A DNA stretch of 64,000 nucleotides, taken from contig CM082594.2 of assembly GCA_040954595.2 (NCBI GenBank), forward strand, positions 3,534,001 through 3,598,000. Reading direction: 5' to 3'. Under the pieces are notes generated by a model. The model was not told where the DNA came from. It was given only the letters and a program-made list of their open reading frames with translations, and did not search any database. Shown one piece after another: positions 1 to 13,400 of this stretch; the stretch's first letter is position 1; every line of letters starts with the position of its first letter. The stretch comes from Balanoglossus misakiensis. Lineage: Eukaryota > Hemichordata. Made by a program: the position numbers and the translations under genes.

Positions 1-410
1 CACCTGAGGTCATGCAAAATTTGGGCAAGAAATTTTGACCCTATACTGGTCCATGTTCAACAAAAACCAAACCTATAGCCCTATTGGTTAGCCTGGAATT
101 AGGTATGCACATAATTAATGAGACATGCAGGTGTCACAGGTGACCCCCAATTTTGGCTTTTCAATTTTAGTCCCAACCCTCCGAACGCCAAGTCTGTACC
201 TGCTCCGGATGCCAAGATATGGTAAAGTAGGTCAAAGGTCACCTGAGGTCATGCAAAATTTGGGCAAGAAATTTTGACCCTATACTGGTCCATGTCCTAC
301 AAGAATGAAACCTCTAGCCCTATTAGTTAGCCCGGAATTAGGTATGCACATAATTAATATGCTAAGCAGGTGTTACAGGTGAGCCCAAAAATTTGCCTTT
401 TATTTTGGCC
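1..410. repeat. Tandem duplication, unit about 239 bp
   Basis: Positions 1-239 and 240-410 align from the same CACCTGAGGTCATGC start, with scattered substitutions. The second copy is cut short near 410. The first copy may extend left of the window. No coding potential is visible. Confidence 0.8.
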
Positions 411-1351
411 CCATTGTGCTCACTGACCAATAGACAGTCACTGTACAGAACTATTGCACAGACCAGAATTCCACAATAAGACGTGGACATAGCTTAACCA
501 TAGAGGTATAAGTAAAGGTATAAATTTAATAAAAAGACTAAAAAATTCATAAAAAAAAAAAAAAACATCCATGATATTAACTTAACACTTACAGGTCGAT
601 GTGAGGTTGACATAAGGTACATGCATACCAATTTTTAAAGCAATCTGACCAGTAGTTGTTGACTTTCAGAGTTTTGATAAATTTCATATTTTATAGGCTA
701 ATTTGCATATTTTTGGGCCTGGCAACTTCGTTTGAACAAACTCCCATCTACAGCCCTGCCTGCATCTGCACACCAAATATCAAGGTGATACGTGCAGCGG
801 TTTTCAAGTTTTTGATGTTGACGGACATACAGACATACATACATCCATCCATCCATACATACATACATACATACATACATACATACATACATACATACAT
901 ACATACATACAGACGCAACCGATCCCATAAGGTCCTAACCAATGGGACCTAAACATGATCTTAAAGGGAAGTTACCTTACAATTGACTCAATGTAGTGAT
1001 ATCATATGTATAGTATTTGAATGCCAGTTTCCCTTGATTGCTTTCAATTTTCATGTCGGGTTTTGTGTATATTTATTTACATGGTCTATCGTTGTTACAT
1101 GTCATTTGAATCACCAAACTTAGTTCAATCGTCCTAAAATTATGCACATACTGCCAATGCTTCTCATAAAAAAGTGATCATAACAACATAATTTATAGCA
1201 GATTAATAACACACTTAGATATAGGGATACTGAGTTAATCTGGCTGTGCAAGAATATTCCATTGTAGGATTGCCTCTTACTTGCTAACCTCGATTGTCTG
1301 GGATAAAGGAGAATCGCATTGATGTATACATTTGTTGTATTACTTTAACAG
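411..1351. other. Non-coding flank / intron upstream of first recognised exon
   Basis: Apart from the microsatellite there is no supported exon, RNA gene or mobile-element protein. The last 150 bases (about 1200-1351) are similar to the sequence upstream of the EGF exons at 5002 and 31325, so they belong to a duplicated EGF unit. Confidence 0.6.
837..910. repeat. CATA microsatellite
   Basis: A run of CATA units, with a few CATC at the start, is flanked by sequence that looks like a dispersed repeat (about 640-836 and 911-950). Both strands give open frames through it, but the peptides are repeat translation only. Confidence 0.9.
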
Positions 1352-1462
1352 ATCCATGTGATAGTGATCAATGTCTAAATGGTGGCACCTGCAGAAACGA
1401 GTACTACCTCGCTTACTACTGCATCTGTCCCCCAGGCTGGACTGGAACACGCTGTGAACATG
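1352..1462 (+). CDS. EGF-like exon 1
   Basis: Acceptor TTTAACAG, donor G|GTAAGC, 37 codons, phase 1-1. Six cysteines in EGF spacing, with CLNGGTC and [10 protein letters not shown] signatures. It is not the calcium-binding type. It is the first exon I can recognise, and its split first codon needs an upstream exon. Confidence 0.8.
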
Positions 1463-4400
1463 GTAAGCTACGTGGCACATTTTGGGTTTTCTAGCTCCAC
1501 CCCCAAGTACTGTATACAGAGCATGCCCAAGTCTGAATGACAGGACACCAAACAAACCCACGGAAAGAGTACAAAAGAAAGAGTTCGCAGTCGACAAACA
1601 AATATTGCCATTGTAATGTTAACATATCTTAATGCATACCTGAAGACCTGTAGGCACAATTTCTAAGTTATCATACAAATAGGTGTGACAACAGAATACA
1701 GTATCAGCATCACTATAACATTTTTTTTCATAATTGTCTCAAGGAACCTGCCTTGGCGTTCAGATTTTTTGACTAACCAATCTCAAAAGGAAAGCATGTT
1801 TTCTCTATAAAAATTATAATTACAACTAAGAATGAACAAGTTAAATTGTACATGAAGACAAACTAGTAATTTACCTTGATTGCACAATATCTCTATGGAA
1901 AGGCTAACCAAAGTCAATATTTTATCTGTACACTTAAGCACTGATTTTGATTTCCTATGTATTAAGGATACCGCTTTCGCGCTGACATTCTAAATGTGCA
2001 ATGAGCCATGATTTATGATAATAAACGGCATATTGTGTACATATTGGGATGGGAATCTGAAATTTAGATTTTAATTCTGGTTCTAGAACATAAATGTAAC
2101 AATGGCGACACAGAGAACCTGACTGCTGTTCCTGTTATTAAATTTGCATATGTAATATATGCGAAAGAGATTGAAAAAATACACTCAAATCAAGTTATTA
2201 ACTTTCTCGAATATATCCATTGTGTTGATGCCTTAATATATTTTTTTCTCTAACCAACTACATTACCACCAACTACAATAAAAACAACAGAAGAGACAAC
2301 TATTGCACCACATACTATAGTGCCAATACCACGACGGCCAACTACCGTACGTACACCAATTATATTAGAAACAACAGAAGAACCAACTACATTACCACCA
2401 ACTACAATAAAAACAACAGAACGGCCAACAACATTACCACCACCTACAATAAAAACAACAGAAGAGACAACTATATCACCACATACTATAGTGCCAATAC
2501 CACGACGGCCAACTACCGTACGTACACCAATTATATTAGAAACAACAGAAGAACCAACTCCATTACCACCAACTACAATAAAAACAAGAGAAGAACCAAC
2601 TACTTTACCACCTACTGCAGCGAAAACAAGAGATAAGCCTACTACATTAATACCAACTATAACAGAAACAGGTATCGATATATTATTAAACACATAAGTT
2701 TTGGCCAAAAAGTTGTAAACGTAATAACCCAATTCACAATAAAACGAAAACATTAAAGTTGGTCAGGTGAAGGAAAATGGCGTCTTTTAGGGTGGAGCCT
2801 GGCCGTAGCTTATGTCGCAAACTAAGATTCTTCAAACATTTCTTTGTAACAACCTTTCTGAAAACCTTAAAGTTAGTCTGAACATTCCTTCTGAAAATGG
2901 TGTGGTAGGTCGGGTTCAAATCAAATAAAAACAATATGATTTGTAAACCGTATTAACTCAACAACTGTTCTGACAACAGCAGTTACTACGACACCACAGC
3001 CTCCAACAAATTCACTGACAACAGAAGGGGATAAAACACAAGCTCTTCCAACAACTTTGCTGACAACAGAAGGGACAACAACACAAGCTCTTCCAACAAC
3101 TGTGCCTACAACTGAAGGGGCGACAACACAACCTATTCCAACAACTGTCCTGACAACAGAAGGTGATACGACACAACAGCCTCCAACAACTTTACTTACA
3201 ATTGAAGGCAAAATGATCTGTGCTATATTTCTACTATAACAGCACATTTAGCAGGCTTTGATGAATGTGGTCTATTTATACAATTTAGTCTTGAAATGTC
3301 CTGCCTTACTTTCTCCAACATATGAAAATCTGGAATGTACAAATTGATTCCTCAAATGCAAAGCCCTAATTACTTCTTGTAACTCACTTTTACGTTTCTT
3401 CTTCGAATTATTATTCTGCAAACACAGAACCACCCGTGTTTCTAGACTGTCCCGATAACATCACCATATATATCGACCCTGGACAAACTGAGGCCAACGT
3501 TACATGGACGGAACCAACTGTAACTGATACCAGCGGACAAACACCTTTGGTTAACCAGACACACTCACCTGGGGCAATATTTTATATTGGAATTACCTGC
3601 GTGAGATATTATTTCATAGATAGAGCAGGCAACCTGGTTGAATGCAGATTTTACGTTATTATCATCGGTAGGATTTATAACAATCTACTCCCATGCCGAT
3701 AATTTGCTACTGACATTGTTTACATTGGGTATTTATATTTTGGTTTGATTGATTGATTCATAATATTTCACCTGTGTGATTTAACTAAATTTCAAAACTA
3801 TTATGTTTATCCAATTAGTCAAGATTGAAATAACAACAGCTTCTTCAATAACTGAAGGCGTAACAACTGTTGTAACAACACCAGCTGACACAACCGTTGG
3901 AGCTACCACTGTACCGGCAAGGACGGAAATAACGACGGCTGCCCTAACATCCGAAGGCGTAACAACTGTTAAAACTACATCAGCTGACACAACTTCTGAA
4001 GTTGCAACTACAACTCAATCGGCAACAACTACACAAGATATACCAACTACAGCGGTCGTAGGAACAACAACTAAAGGTAAATATGACTGTTTGTTTTTGG
4101 AAGGTTCTTTTATATTACAGATGCCATGAATAAGATTCTCATTAAAGTGGTAGTGACAGGAATCGATATGTTGTTTCAACGTTTCGAACTTGTCCAGACA
4201 CCCATCCACGGAATGAAACAGAAAAGTTTACACGCACAGGAAGGGAAAACTGATGAATGATGGCATTCATTTGCTTTAACATATTTTTTTTCCAGTTTTG
4301 ACATGTCCAGACCTATCTGACCCAATAGACGGAAATGTTACCTGTACCGATGGTTTCTATTACAACAGCACATGTACATTCAGCTGTGATGAGGGATTTG

Positions 4401-7400
4401 TAGGAAATGGTACAATATCTAGAACTTGTCAATCAAACCAAGAATGGGGTGCATCCGATAGTTTTGCTTGTATAGGTGAGTGTAGTGCTAGCAAAGAATG
4501 CCATTTACTATCCAATCAAAGCACAGCCATTATGAAAAAAGTTTATCTTAATGAAAAATTACCTTTCAATGTTGTGATATCATATGTATAGTATTTTACA
4601 TATTTGATGAAAACGTATACCTTATCTATCTTTGGAAGTTATGAAACATTCTAACAATCGATATTTTGGCATTTTGATAATACTTGTGCCCAGCTCACGA
4701 ACGATACCATCATTTGCTTTTAGTCAATAACAGACATTGTCAACAGAGAAAGAGAGGTATTTATTATCATGCCCGTACAGGATGCAGAATGATTTGTGTC
4801 ATAAGGTGAATGAGTATATTTTAGTGATCATAACAACCTAATTTACAGCAGATTATTATCATTGTTAGATACAGGGTTACTGAGTAAATCTGGCCGAGGA
4901 AAATGAATATTCCACTGTCGCATTGCATTTTACATGCCAATATCGATTATTAGGGATAAAGGAGAATCGCATTGATGTATACATGTTTGTTACTTTAACA
5001 GATCCATGTGAACCTAATCGATGTCTAAATGGTGGCACCTGCGAATACATATTCGATGATATAAATCGCGTCATTGATTACTATTGCATCTGTCCCAGCG
5101 GCTGCACTGGAAAACATTGTGAATGTGGTAAGCTACGTGGCACAGGTTGAGTTTTCTAGCACACCCCCCCCCCCACCCAACAGTATACAAAGCAATAACA
5201 TGTCGACGTCTGAATGACAGGACACCCACCAAATCAATAGAAGGAATATCAACATGTTTTCTTATTCGTCGTTGTTTCACAGACTCACGATTGGATTGGG
5301 GGAGATAGAAATTGATTTATACATTGTTTACTGTTACTTTTGAATAATAGGTTTGACAGATTGATTGATTGATTGATTGATTGATTGACGGGACATTATT
5401 AACACTTCTAAATTTATTTTACTTGCCTATACCATACAGGTCTGCCGTGTCCTCCACCCCTTGTCCCAATATTTGGAAATGTGAACTGTACAAACGGATT
5501 CCTTTACAATAGCACATGTACATTCAGCTGTGATGAAGGATTTGAAGGAAGTGGTACTTTATCTAGAACTTGTCAATCAAACCAAGAATGGGATGCATCC
5601 GATAACTTTACATGTTCAGGTGAGCCATTATTATCAAACGGAAATATATGTTAACTTATAATTCGCTTGATAGATGCATTATGAAAATAAAAGCTTATTT
5701 CATTAAGAGGTTGGAGGAGATAGGAATTTATTGATACATGGAAAATGTATAGGTTTATTAACTTTACCTGGAATCGGTCATTCAATTCACTGGAGACACA
5801 TAGACAGACAAAATATCAATTTAAGGACTAGGCAATTTTCTCGGCCTGAGGTCGTTGGATTTGTGGGGAACACCCGGTAATGCACGATATGGTTAGGATC
5901 AATGGGTTCTTGGCTGTGAGCGAGTACAGATGTTATAACTAACTAGACCACAATTACTACAAGCAAACATCTTTGCACAGTTTAGTACACAAAATAATGG
6001 CCAAAACGCACAAGCGGCTGTCGACAGTGCATGCAATCATAAACCAATGTTAAAACAGAAGCTCCCTCAAAATTGAATTCAACAGTTCACATCCCTACAA
6101 GTGTACTTGGACATTGCACATTCATTAATGGCATTAAAGAGATGCATCGACAGGGTAATACGCAAAAAAGTACACAAACACTATATCATGGGTGGTACAT
6201 GGGTGATATATACTGCATGGGACAACGATGGAAACGAGGCTGAATGTAAATTTGTCGTTAAAGTCCAAGGTAATTTTGCCCCTGTGAATGAACTTACAAT
6301 GTCTCTTAAGTGTCTGAAGTTGCAAATCTGTAACCACTGTGGGTTTTACACACATGTCTCATTGAGAGTGGATTTGTAACATATTGTAACATATGGAGGG
6401 AAAGGCAAAAAAGCCAATTGAATTTCACTTGTATGAATTTTTCATTATGCCATGCTCATTTTGCAGATATCGAACCACCCGAGTTTACAAATTGTCCTGA
6501 AAATATTACTACAACAACTGATCCTGGACTAAGTGTCGCCAATGTCTCCTGGACCGAACCTAGTGTACCTGATTATTCAGGACAAATGCCAACAGTTTAA
6601 ATAGATGTTAGCAGGGCACCTAATATTTTTTTGAAAATAATCATTTTGCAGATATCGAACTACCCGATTTTACAAATTGTCCTGACAATATTACTACCAC
6701 AACGGATCCCGGACTAAGTGTCGCCAATGTCTCCTGGACGGAACCTAGTGTATCTGACAACTCAGGACAAATGCCAACAGTTACACAAACACATTCCCCT
6801 GGAAGTCATTTTACCATTGGCAGTACATGGGTGACATATACTGCAGAGGACATGGCTGGAAATCAAGCTGAATGCAGATTTGTCGTTAACGTCCAAGGTA
6901 ATTTTGACTGTATGAATAAATTTCATTGTGCATAAAGCATCTCAAGTTGCGTATATGTATCCAGTCTGGTCTGTACACACATTTACCACAATTGTGCTGC
7001 TCGTAGAGGGGAAAAGCACTACGAATTTCCTTTGTATTAACTTTCACTGTGCACTTATTTTGTTACAGACATGGAACCGCCCGTGCTTACGTTTTGTCCC
7101 GGTAACATTACTGCAACAACTGATCCTGGACTGAGTACAGCCACTGTCTTCTGGACAGAACCAAATGTAACTGATAACAGCGGACAAACGCGTATGGTTA
7201 ACCAGACACACTTATCTGGGGAACAGTTTTCCATTGAAATTACCTGCGTGATATATATTTTCATAGATGATGCAGGCAACCTGGTTGTATGCCATTTTTA
7301 CATTATTACCATAGGTAGGATTTATTACAAGCTACTCTTCTTAATTCGGCCACCTGTGTAACCTCCCATGCTGATAATTTCATCCCGACATTGTCTACAT

Positions 7401-10400
7401 TGCACATGTATATCACGCTTTTATTAAATCATGCTTTTTTACCTGTGTTGTTTGAATAAAGTCCAAAACTGCTATAATTTAGCCAAGATTGGTGTAAGAG
7501 TGCCATCAATTTCAACTTGTTGAGTTTGGAATCATAGTTTAGTGAACTCTTTCGGTGACCACTTCAGTTTTACTTTTGGAAATTACATTTATTTGAATGA
7601 ATATACAAATCTTTACGATTTTTAATGTGAGAAAACAATAGTGACATGGAAGAAGAGGACAAGAAAGCCAACTGAATATCACGTGCATAAATTTTCACTG
7701 TGTAATAATTAAGTTGCTGTCACACCCGAGTTTACGTTCTGTTACCCAACGTTACTACAATCACGATAAATTTAGCCTGTATAAATGTTTCATTATGCCA
7801 TTTTTATGTTGCAGATATTGAACCACCTGAATTTACTTTCTGTCCCGACAACATTACAACAACAACTGATCCTGGACTAAGTGTCGCCAATGTCTCCTGG
7901 ACAGAACCTGTTGTATCTGACAATTCAGGGCAAACACCAACAGTTACACAAACACATTCCTCTGGAAGTCATTTTACCACGGAAAGTACATGGGTGACAT
8001 ATACTGCAGAGGACATGGCTGGAAATCAAGCTGAATGCAGATTTGTCGTAAACGTCCAAGGTGAGTTTGACCGTGAGAAAGAACTTAAAATCTGTTTGAA
8101 GTATCTGAAATTCCATAGCTGTAACTCATTTTATGAATGTTTTATAATGGAGTGTGCATCGGTGACTTATAATGAGAATGAGGAAGAGGTCGACAAAATC
8201 GAACTATATTTTCTTCATTTAATTTTAACTGTGGAATAATTGTATTTCAGACACGGAACCACCTGAGTTTACCTTCTGTCCCGACAACATAACTACAACA
8301 ACTGATCCTGGACTCAGTGTCGCCAATGTCTCCTGGACGGAACCTGTTGTATCTGACAATTCAGGACAAATGTCTTACATTTCCCAAACACACTTGCCTG
8401 GTTCTCATTTTGCCATTGGTAGTACATGGGTGACATATACTGCAGAGGACATTGCTGGAAATCAAGCTGAATGCAGATTTGTCGTAAACGTCCAAGGTGA
8501 GTTTGACCGTGAGAAAGAACTTAAAATCTGTTTGAAGTATCTGAAATTCCATAGCTGTAACTCATTTTATGAATGTTTTACAATGGAGTGTGCATCACTG
8601 ACTTATATTGAGAATGAGGAAGAGGTCAACAAAATCAAATGATTTTTTCTTCATTTAATTTTCCCTGTGGAATAATTATATTTCAGACATGGAACCACCC
8701 GAATTTACCATCTGTCCCGACAACATTACTTCAACAACTGAACCTGGACTAAGTGTCGCCAATATCTCTTGGACGGAACCTGTTGTATCTGACAATTCAG
8801 GACAAATGTCTTACATTTCCCAAACACACTGGCCTGGTTCTCATTTTGCCATTGGTAGTACATGGGTGACATATACAGCATGGGACAATGATGGAAATGA
8901 GGCTGAATGTAGATTTGCCGTTAACGTTCAAGGTAATTTTGCCACTGTAAATGAACTTATAATGACACATAAGTATCTAAACTTGCATATATGTAACCAC
9001 TGTGGGTTTTACAGATATTACTGATTGATAGTGGATTTGTTACATATAGTGACGTACTACGGAGGAAGGGAAAAAACCAAATGAACTTCCCTTGCATTAA
9101 TTTGCACTGTGTAATGATTATGTTGTAGACATGGAACCACCAGAGTTTACCTTTTGTCCCGACAACATTACTATAACAACTGATCCCGGACTAAGTGTCG
9201 CCAATGTCTCCTGGACGGAACCTGTTGTATCCGACAATTCAGGACAAATGCCAACAGTTACACAAACACATTCACCTGGAAGTCATTTTACTATGGGTAG
9301 TACATCGGTAACATATACTGCAGAGGACATGGCTGGAAATCAAGCTGAATGTGGATTTGTAATTAACGTCGAAGGTGAGTTTGACCGTGAGCAAGACCTT
9401 ACAATGTGTCTGAAGTTTCTGAAGTTTCATATCTGTAACAACTCTGGTTTTTGCAGACATTTACCATTGAGTGTGGATTGGTGACATATAGTTACATATT
9501 CAGGAAGAAGACAACATAGCTCAAAGTATATTCCTTGTATTAATTTTCCCTGTGTAATTATTATGTTGCAGACATGGAACCACCCGAGTTTACTTTCTGT
9601 CCCGACAACATTACTACAACAACTGATCCTGGACTAAGTGTCGCCAATATCTCCTGGATGGAACCTGTTGTATCTGACAATTCAGGACAAATGCCAACAG
9701 TTACACAAACATTTTCTTCTGGAAGTCATTTTACCATGGGTAGTACATGGGTAACATATACTGCAGAGGACATGGCTGGAAATCAAGCTGAATGCGGATT
9801 TGTCGTTAGCGTCGAAGGTGAGTTTGACCGTGAGGAAGAACTTAAAATCTGTTTGAAGTATATGAAATTCCATAGCTGTAACTCATTTTACGAATGTTTT
9901 ACCAAATTAATTTTCATTGCATTAATTTGCACTGTGTAATGATTATGTTGTAGACATGGAACCACCAGAGTTTACCTTCTGTCCCGACAACATTACTATA
10001 ACAACTAATCCCGGACTAAGTGTCGCAAATGTCTCTTGGACGGAACCTGTTGTATCCGACAATTCAGGACAAATGCCAACAGTTACACAAACACATTCAC
10101 CTGGAAGTCATTTTACTATGGGTAGTACATGGGTGACATATACTGCAGAGGACATGGCTGGAAATCAAGCTGAATGTGGATTTGTAGTTAACGTTGAAGG
10201 TGAGTTTGACCGTGAGAAAGACCTTACAATGTGTCTGAAGTATCTGAAGTTTCATATCTATAACAACTCTGGTTTTTGCACACATTTACCATTGAGTGTG
10301 GATTGGTGACATATAGTTACATATTCAGGAAGAAAACAACATAGCTCAAAGTATATTCCTTGTATTAATTTTCCCTGTGTAATTATTGTGTTGCAGACAT

Positions 10401-13400
10401 GGAACCACCCGAGTTTACTTTCTGTCCCGACAACATTACTACAACAACTGATCCTGGACTGAGTGTCGCCAATATCTCCTGGACGGAACCTGTTGTATCT
10501 GACAATTCAGGACAAATGCCTTACATTTCCCAAACACACTGGCCTGGTTCTCATTTTGCCATTGGTAGTACATGGGTGACATATACTGCATGGGACAACT
10601 ATGAAAACGAGGCTGAATGTAGATTTCTCATTAATGTTCAAGGTAATTTTGACACTATGAATAAACTTATAATGTCACTTATGTATCTAAAGTTGCATAT
10701 ATTTAACCACTGTGGGATTTACAGATATTCCTCATTCATAGTTGATTTGTTACATGTAGTGACGTATTGAGAAAGAGCAAAAAATCCAAATGAATTTCCT
10801 TGTATTAATTTGCACTGTGTAATTATTGTGTTGTAGACATGGAACCACCCGAGTTTACCTTCTGTCCCGACAACATTACTACAACAACTGATCTTGGACT
10901 CAGTGTCGCAAATGTCTCCTGGACAGAACCTGGTGTATCTGACAATTCAGGACAAATGCCAACAGTTACACAAACACATTCACCTGGAAGTCATTTTACC
11001 ATGGGTAGTACATGGGTGACATATACTGCAGAGGACATTGCTGGAAATCAAGCTGAATGCAGATTTGTCGTTAACGTCCAAGGTGAGTTTGACCGTGAGA
11101 ATGAACTTAAAATCTATTTGAAGTATCTGAAATTCCATCGCTGTAACTCATTTTATGAATGTTTTATAATGTAGTGTGCATCGGTGACTTATATTGAAAA
11201 TGAGAAAGAGGTGAACAAAATCAAACTATTTTTTCTTCACTTAATTTCAACTGTGGAATAATTATATTTCAGACATAGAACCACCTGAGTTTACCTTCTG
11301 TCCCGACAACATAACTACAACAACTGATCCTGGACTCAGTGTCTCCAATGTCTCCTGGACGGAACTTGGTGTATCTGATAATTCAGGACAAATGCCTTAC
11401 ATTTCCCAAACACACTTGCCTGGTTCTCATTTTGCCATTGGTAGTACATGGGTGACATATACTGCATGGGACAACTATGAAAACGAGGCTGAATGTAGAT
11501 TTCTCATTAATGTTCAAGGTAATTTTGACACTATGAATAAACTTATAATGTCACTTATGTATCTAAAGTTGCATATATTTAACCACTGTGGGATTTACAG
11601 ATATTCCTCATCATAGTTGATTTGTTACATGTAGTGACGTATTGAGAAAGAGCAAAAAATCCAAATGAATTTCCTTGTATTAATTTGCACTGTGTAATTA
11701 TTGTGTTGCAGACAAGGAACCACCCGAGTTTACCTTCTGTCCCGACAACATTACTACAACAACTGATCTTGGACTCAGTGTCACAAATGTCTCCTGGACA
11801 GAACTTGGTGTATCTGACAATTCAGGACAAATGCCAACAGTTACACAAACACATTCACCTGGAAGTCATTTTACTATGGGTAGTACATGGGTGACATATA
11901 CTGCAGAGGACATTGCTGGAAATCAAGCTGAATGCAAATTTGTCGTTAACGTCCAAGGTGAGTTTGACCGTGAGATAGACCTTCCAATGTGTCTGAAGTA
12001 ACTGAAGTTGCATATCTGTAACAACTTTGGTTTTTACACACATTTACCATTGAGTGTGTATTGGTGACATATAGTAACAAATCCAAGAAGAAGACACCAT
12101 GGCTCAAAGTATATGCCTTGTATTAATTTGCACTGTGTAATTATTGTGTTGTAGACATGGAACCACCCGAGTTTACCTTCTGTCCCGACAACATTACTAC
12201 AACAACTGATCTTAGACTCAGTGTCGCAAATGTCTCCTGGACAGAACCTGGTGTATCTGACAATTCAGGACAAATGCCAACAGTGACACAAACACATTCA
12301 CCTGGAAGTCATTTTACCATGGGTAGTACATGGGTGACATATACTGCAGAGGACATTGCTGGAAATCAAGCTGAATGCAGATTTGTCGTTAACGTCCAAG
12401 GTGAGTTTGACCGTGAGAATGAACTTAAAATCTATTTGAAGTATCTGAAATTCCATCGCTGTAACTCATTTTATGAATGTTTTATAATGGAGTGTGCATC
12501 GGTGACTTATATTGAAAATGAGGAAGAGGTCAACAAAATCAAACGGTTTTTTCTTCACTTAATTTCAACTGTGGAATAATTATATTTCAGACATAGTACC
12601 ACCTGAGTTTACCTTCTGTCCCGACAACATAACTACAACAACTGATCCTGGACTCAGTGTCTCCAATGTCTCCTGGACGGAACCTGGTGTATCTGATAAT
12701 TCAGGACAAATGCCTTACATTTCCCAAACACACTTGCCTGGTTCTCATTTTGCCATTGGTAGTACATGGGTGACATATACTGCATGGGACAACTATGGAA
12801 ACGAGGCTGAATGTAGATTTCTCATTAACGTTCAAGGTAATTTTGACACTATGAATGAACTTATAATGCCACTTATGTATCTAACGTTGCATATATGTAA
12901 CCACTATGGGTTTTACAGATATTCCTAATTCATAGTTGATTTGTTACATGTAGTGACGTATTGAGAAAGAGCAAAAAATCCAAATGAATTTCCTTGTATT
13001 AATTTGCACTGTGTAATTATTGTGTTGTAGACATGGAACCACCCGAGTTTACTTTCTGTCCCAACAACATTACTACATCAGCTGATACTGGACTCAGTGT
13101 CGCCAATGTCTCCTGGACAGAACCTGGTGTATCTGATAATTCAGGACAAATGCCTTACATTTCCCAAACACACTTGCCTGGTTCTCATTTTGCCATTGGT
13201 AGTACACGGGTGACATATACTGCATGGGACAACTATGGAAACGAGGCTGAATGCAAATTTGTTGTTAACGTCGAAGGTGAGTTGCCCGTGAGAATGAATT
13301 TACAAAGTGCATAGAGTATCTCAAGTTACATATCCGTAACATGTTACAGTCCGTTTTTCACACACATTTACCATATGGGTCGGATTTGTGACACATAGTT

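Noticed and set aside
656-952. 98-codon open frame with THTYIHTYI repeats
   Set aside because: Driven by the CATA microsatellite; no splice or start context.
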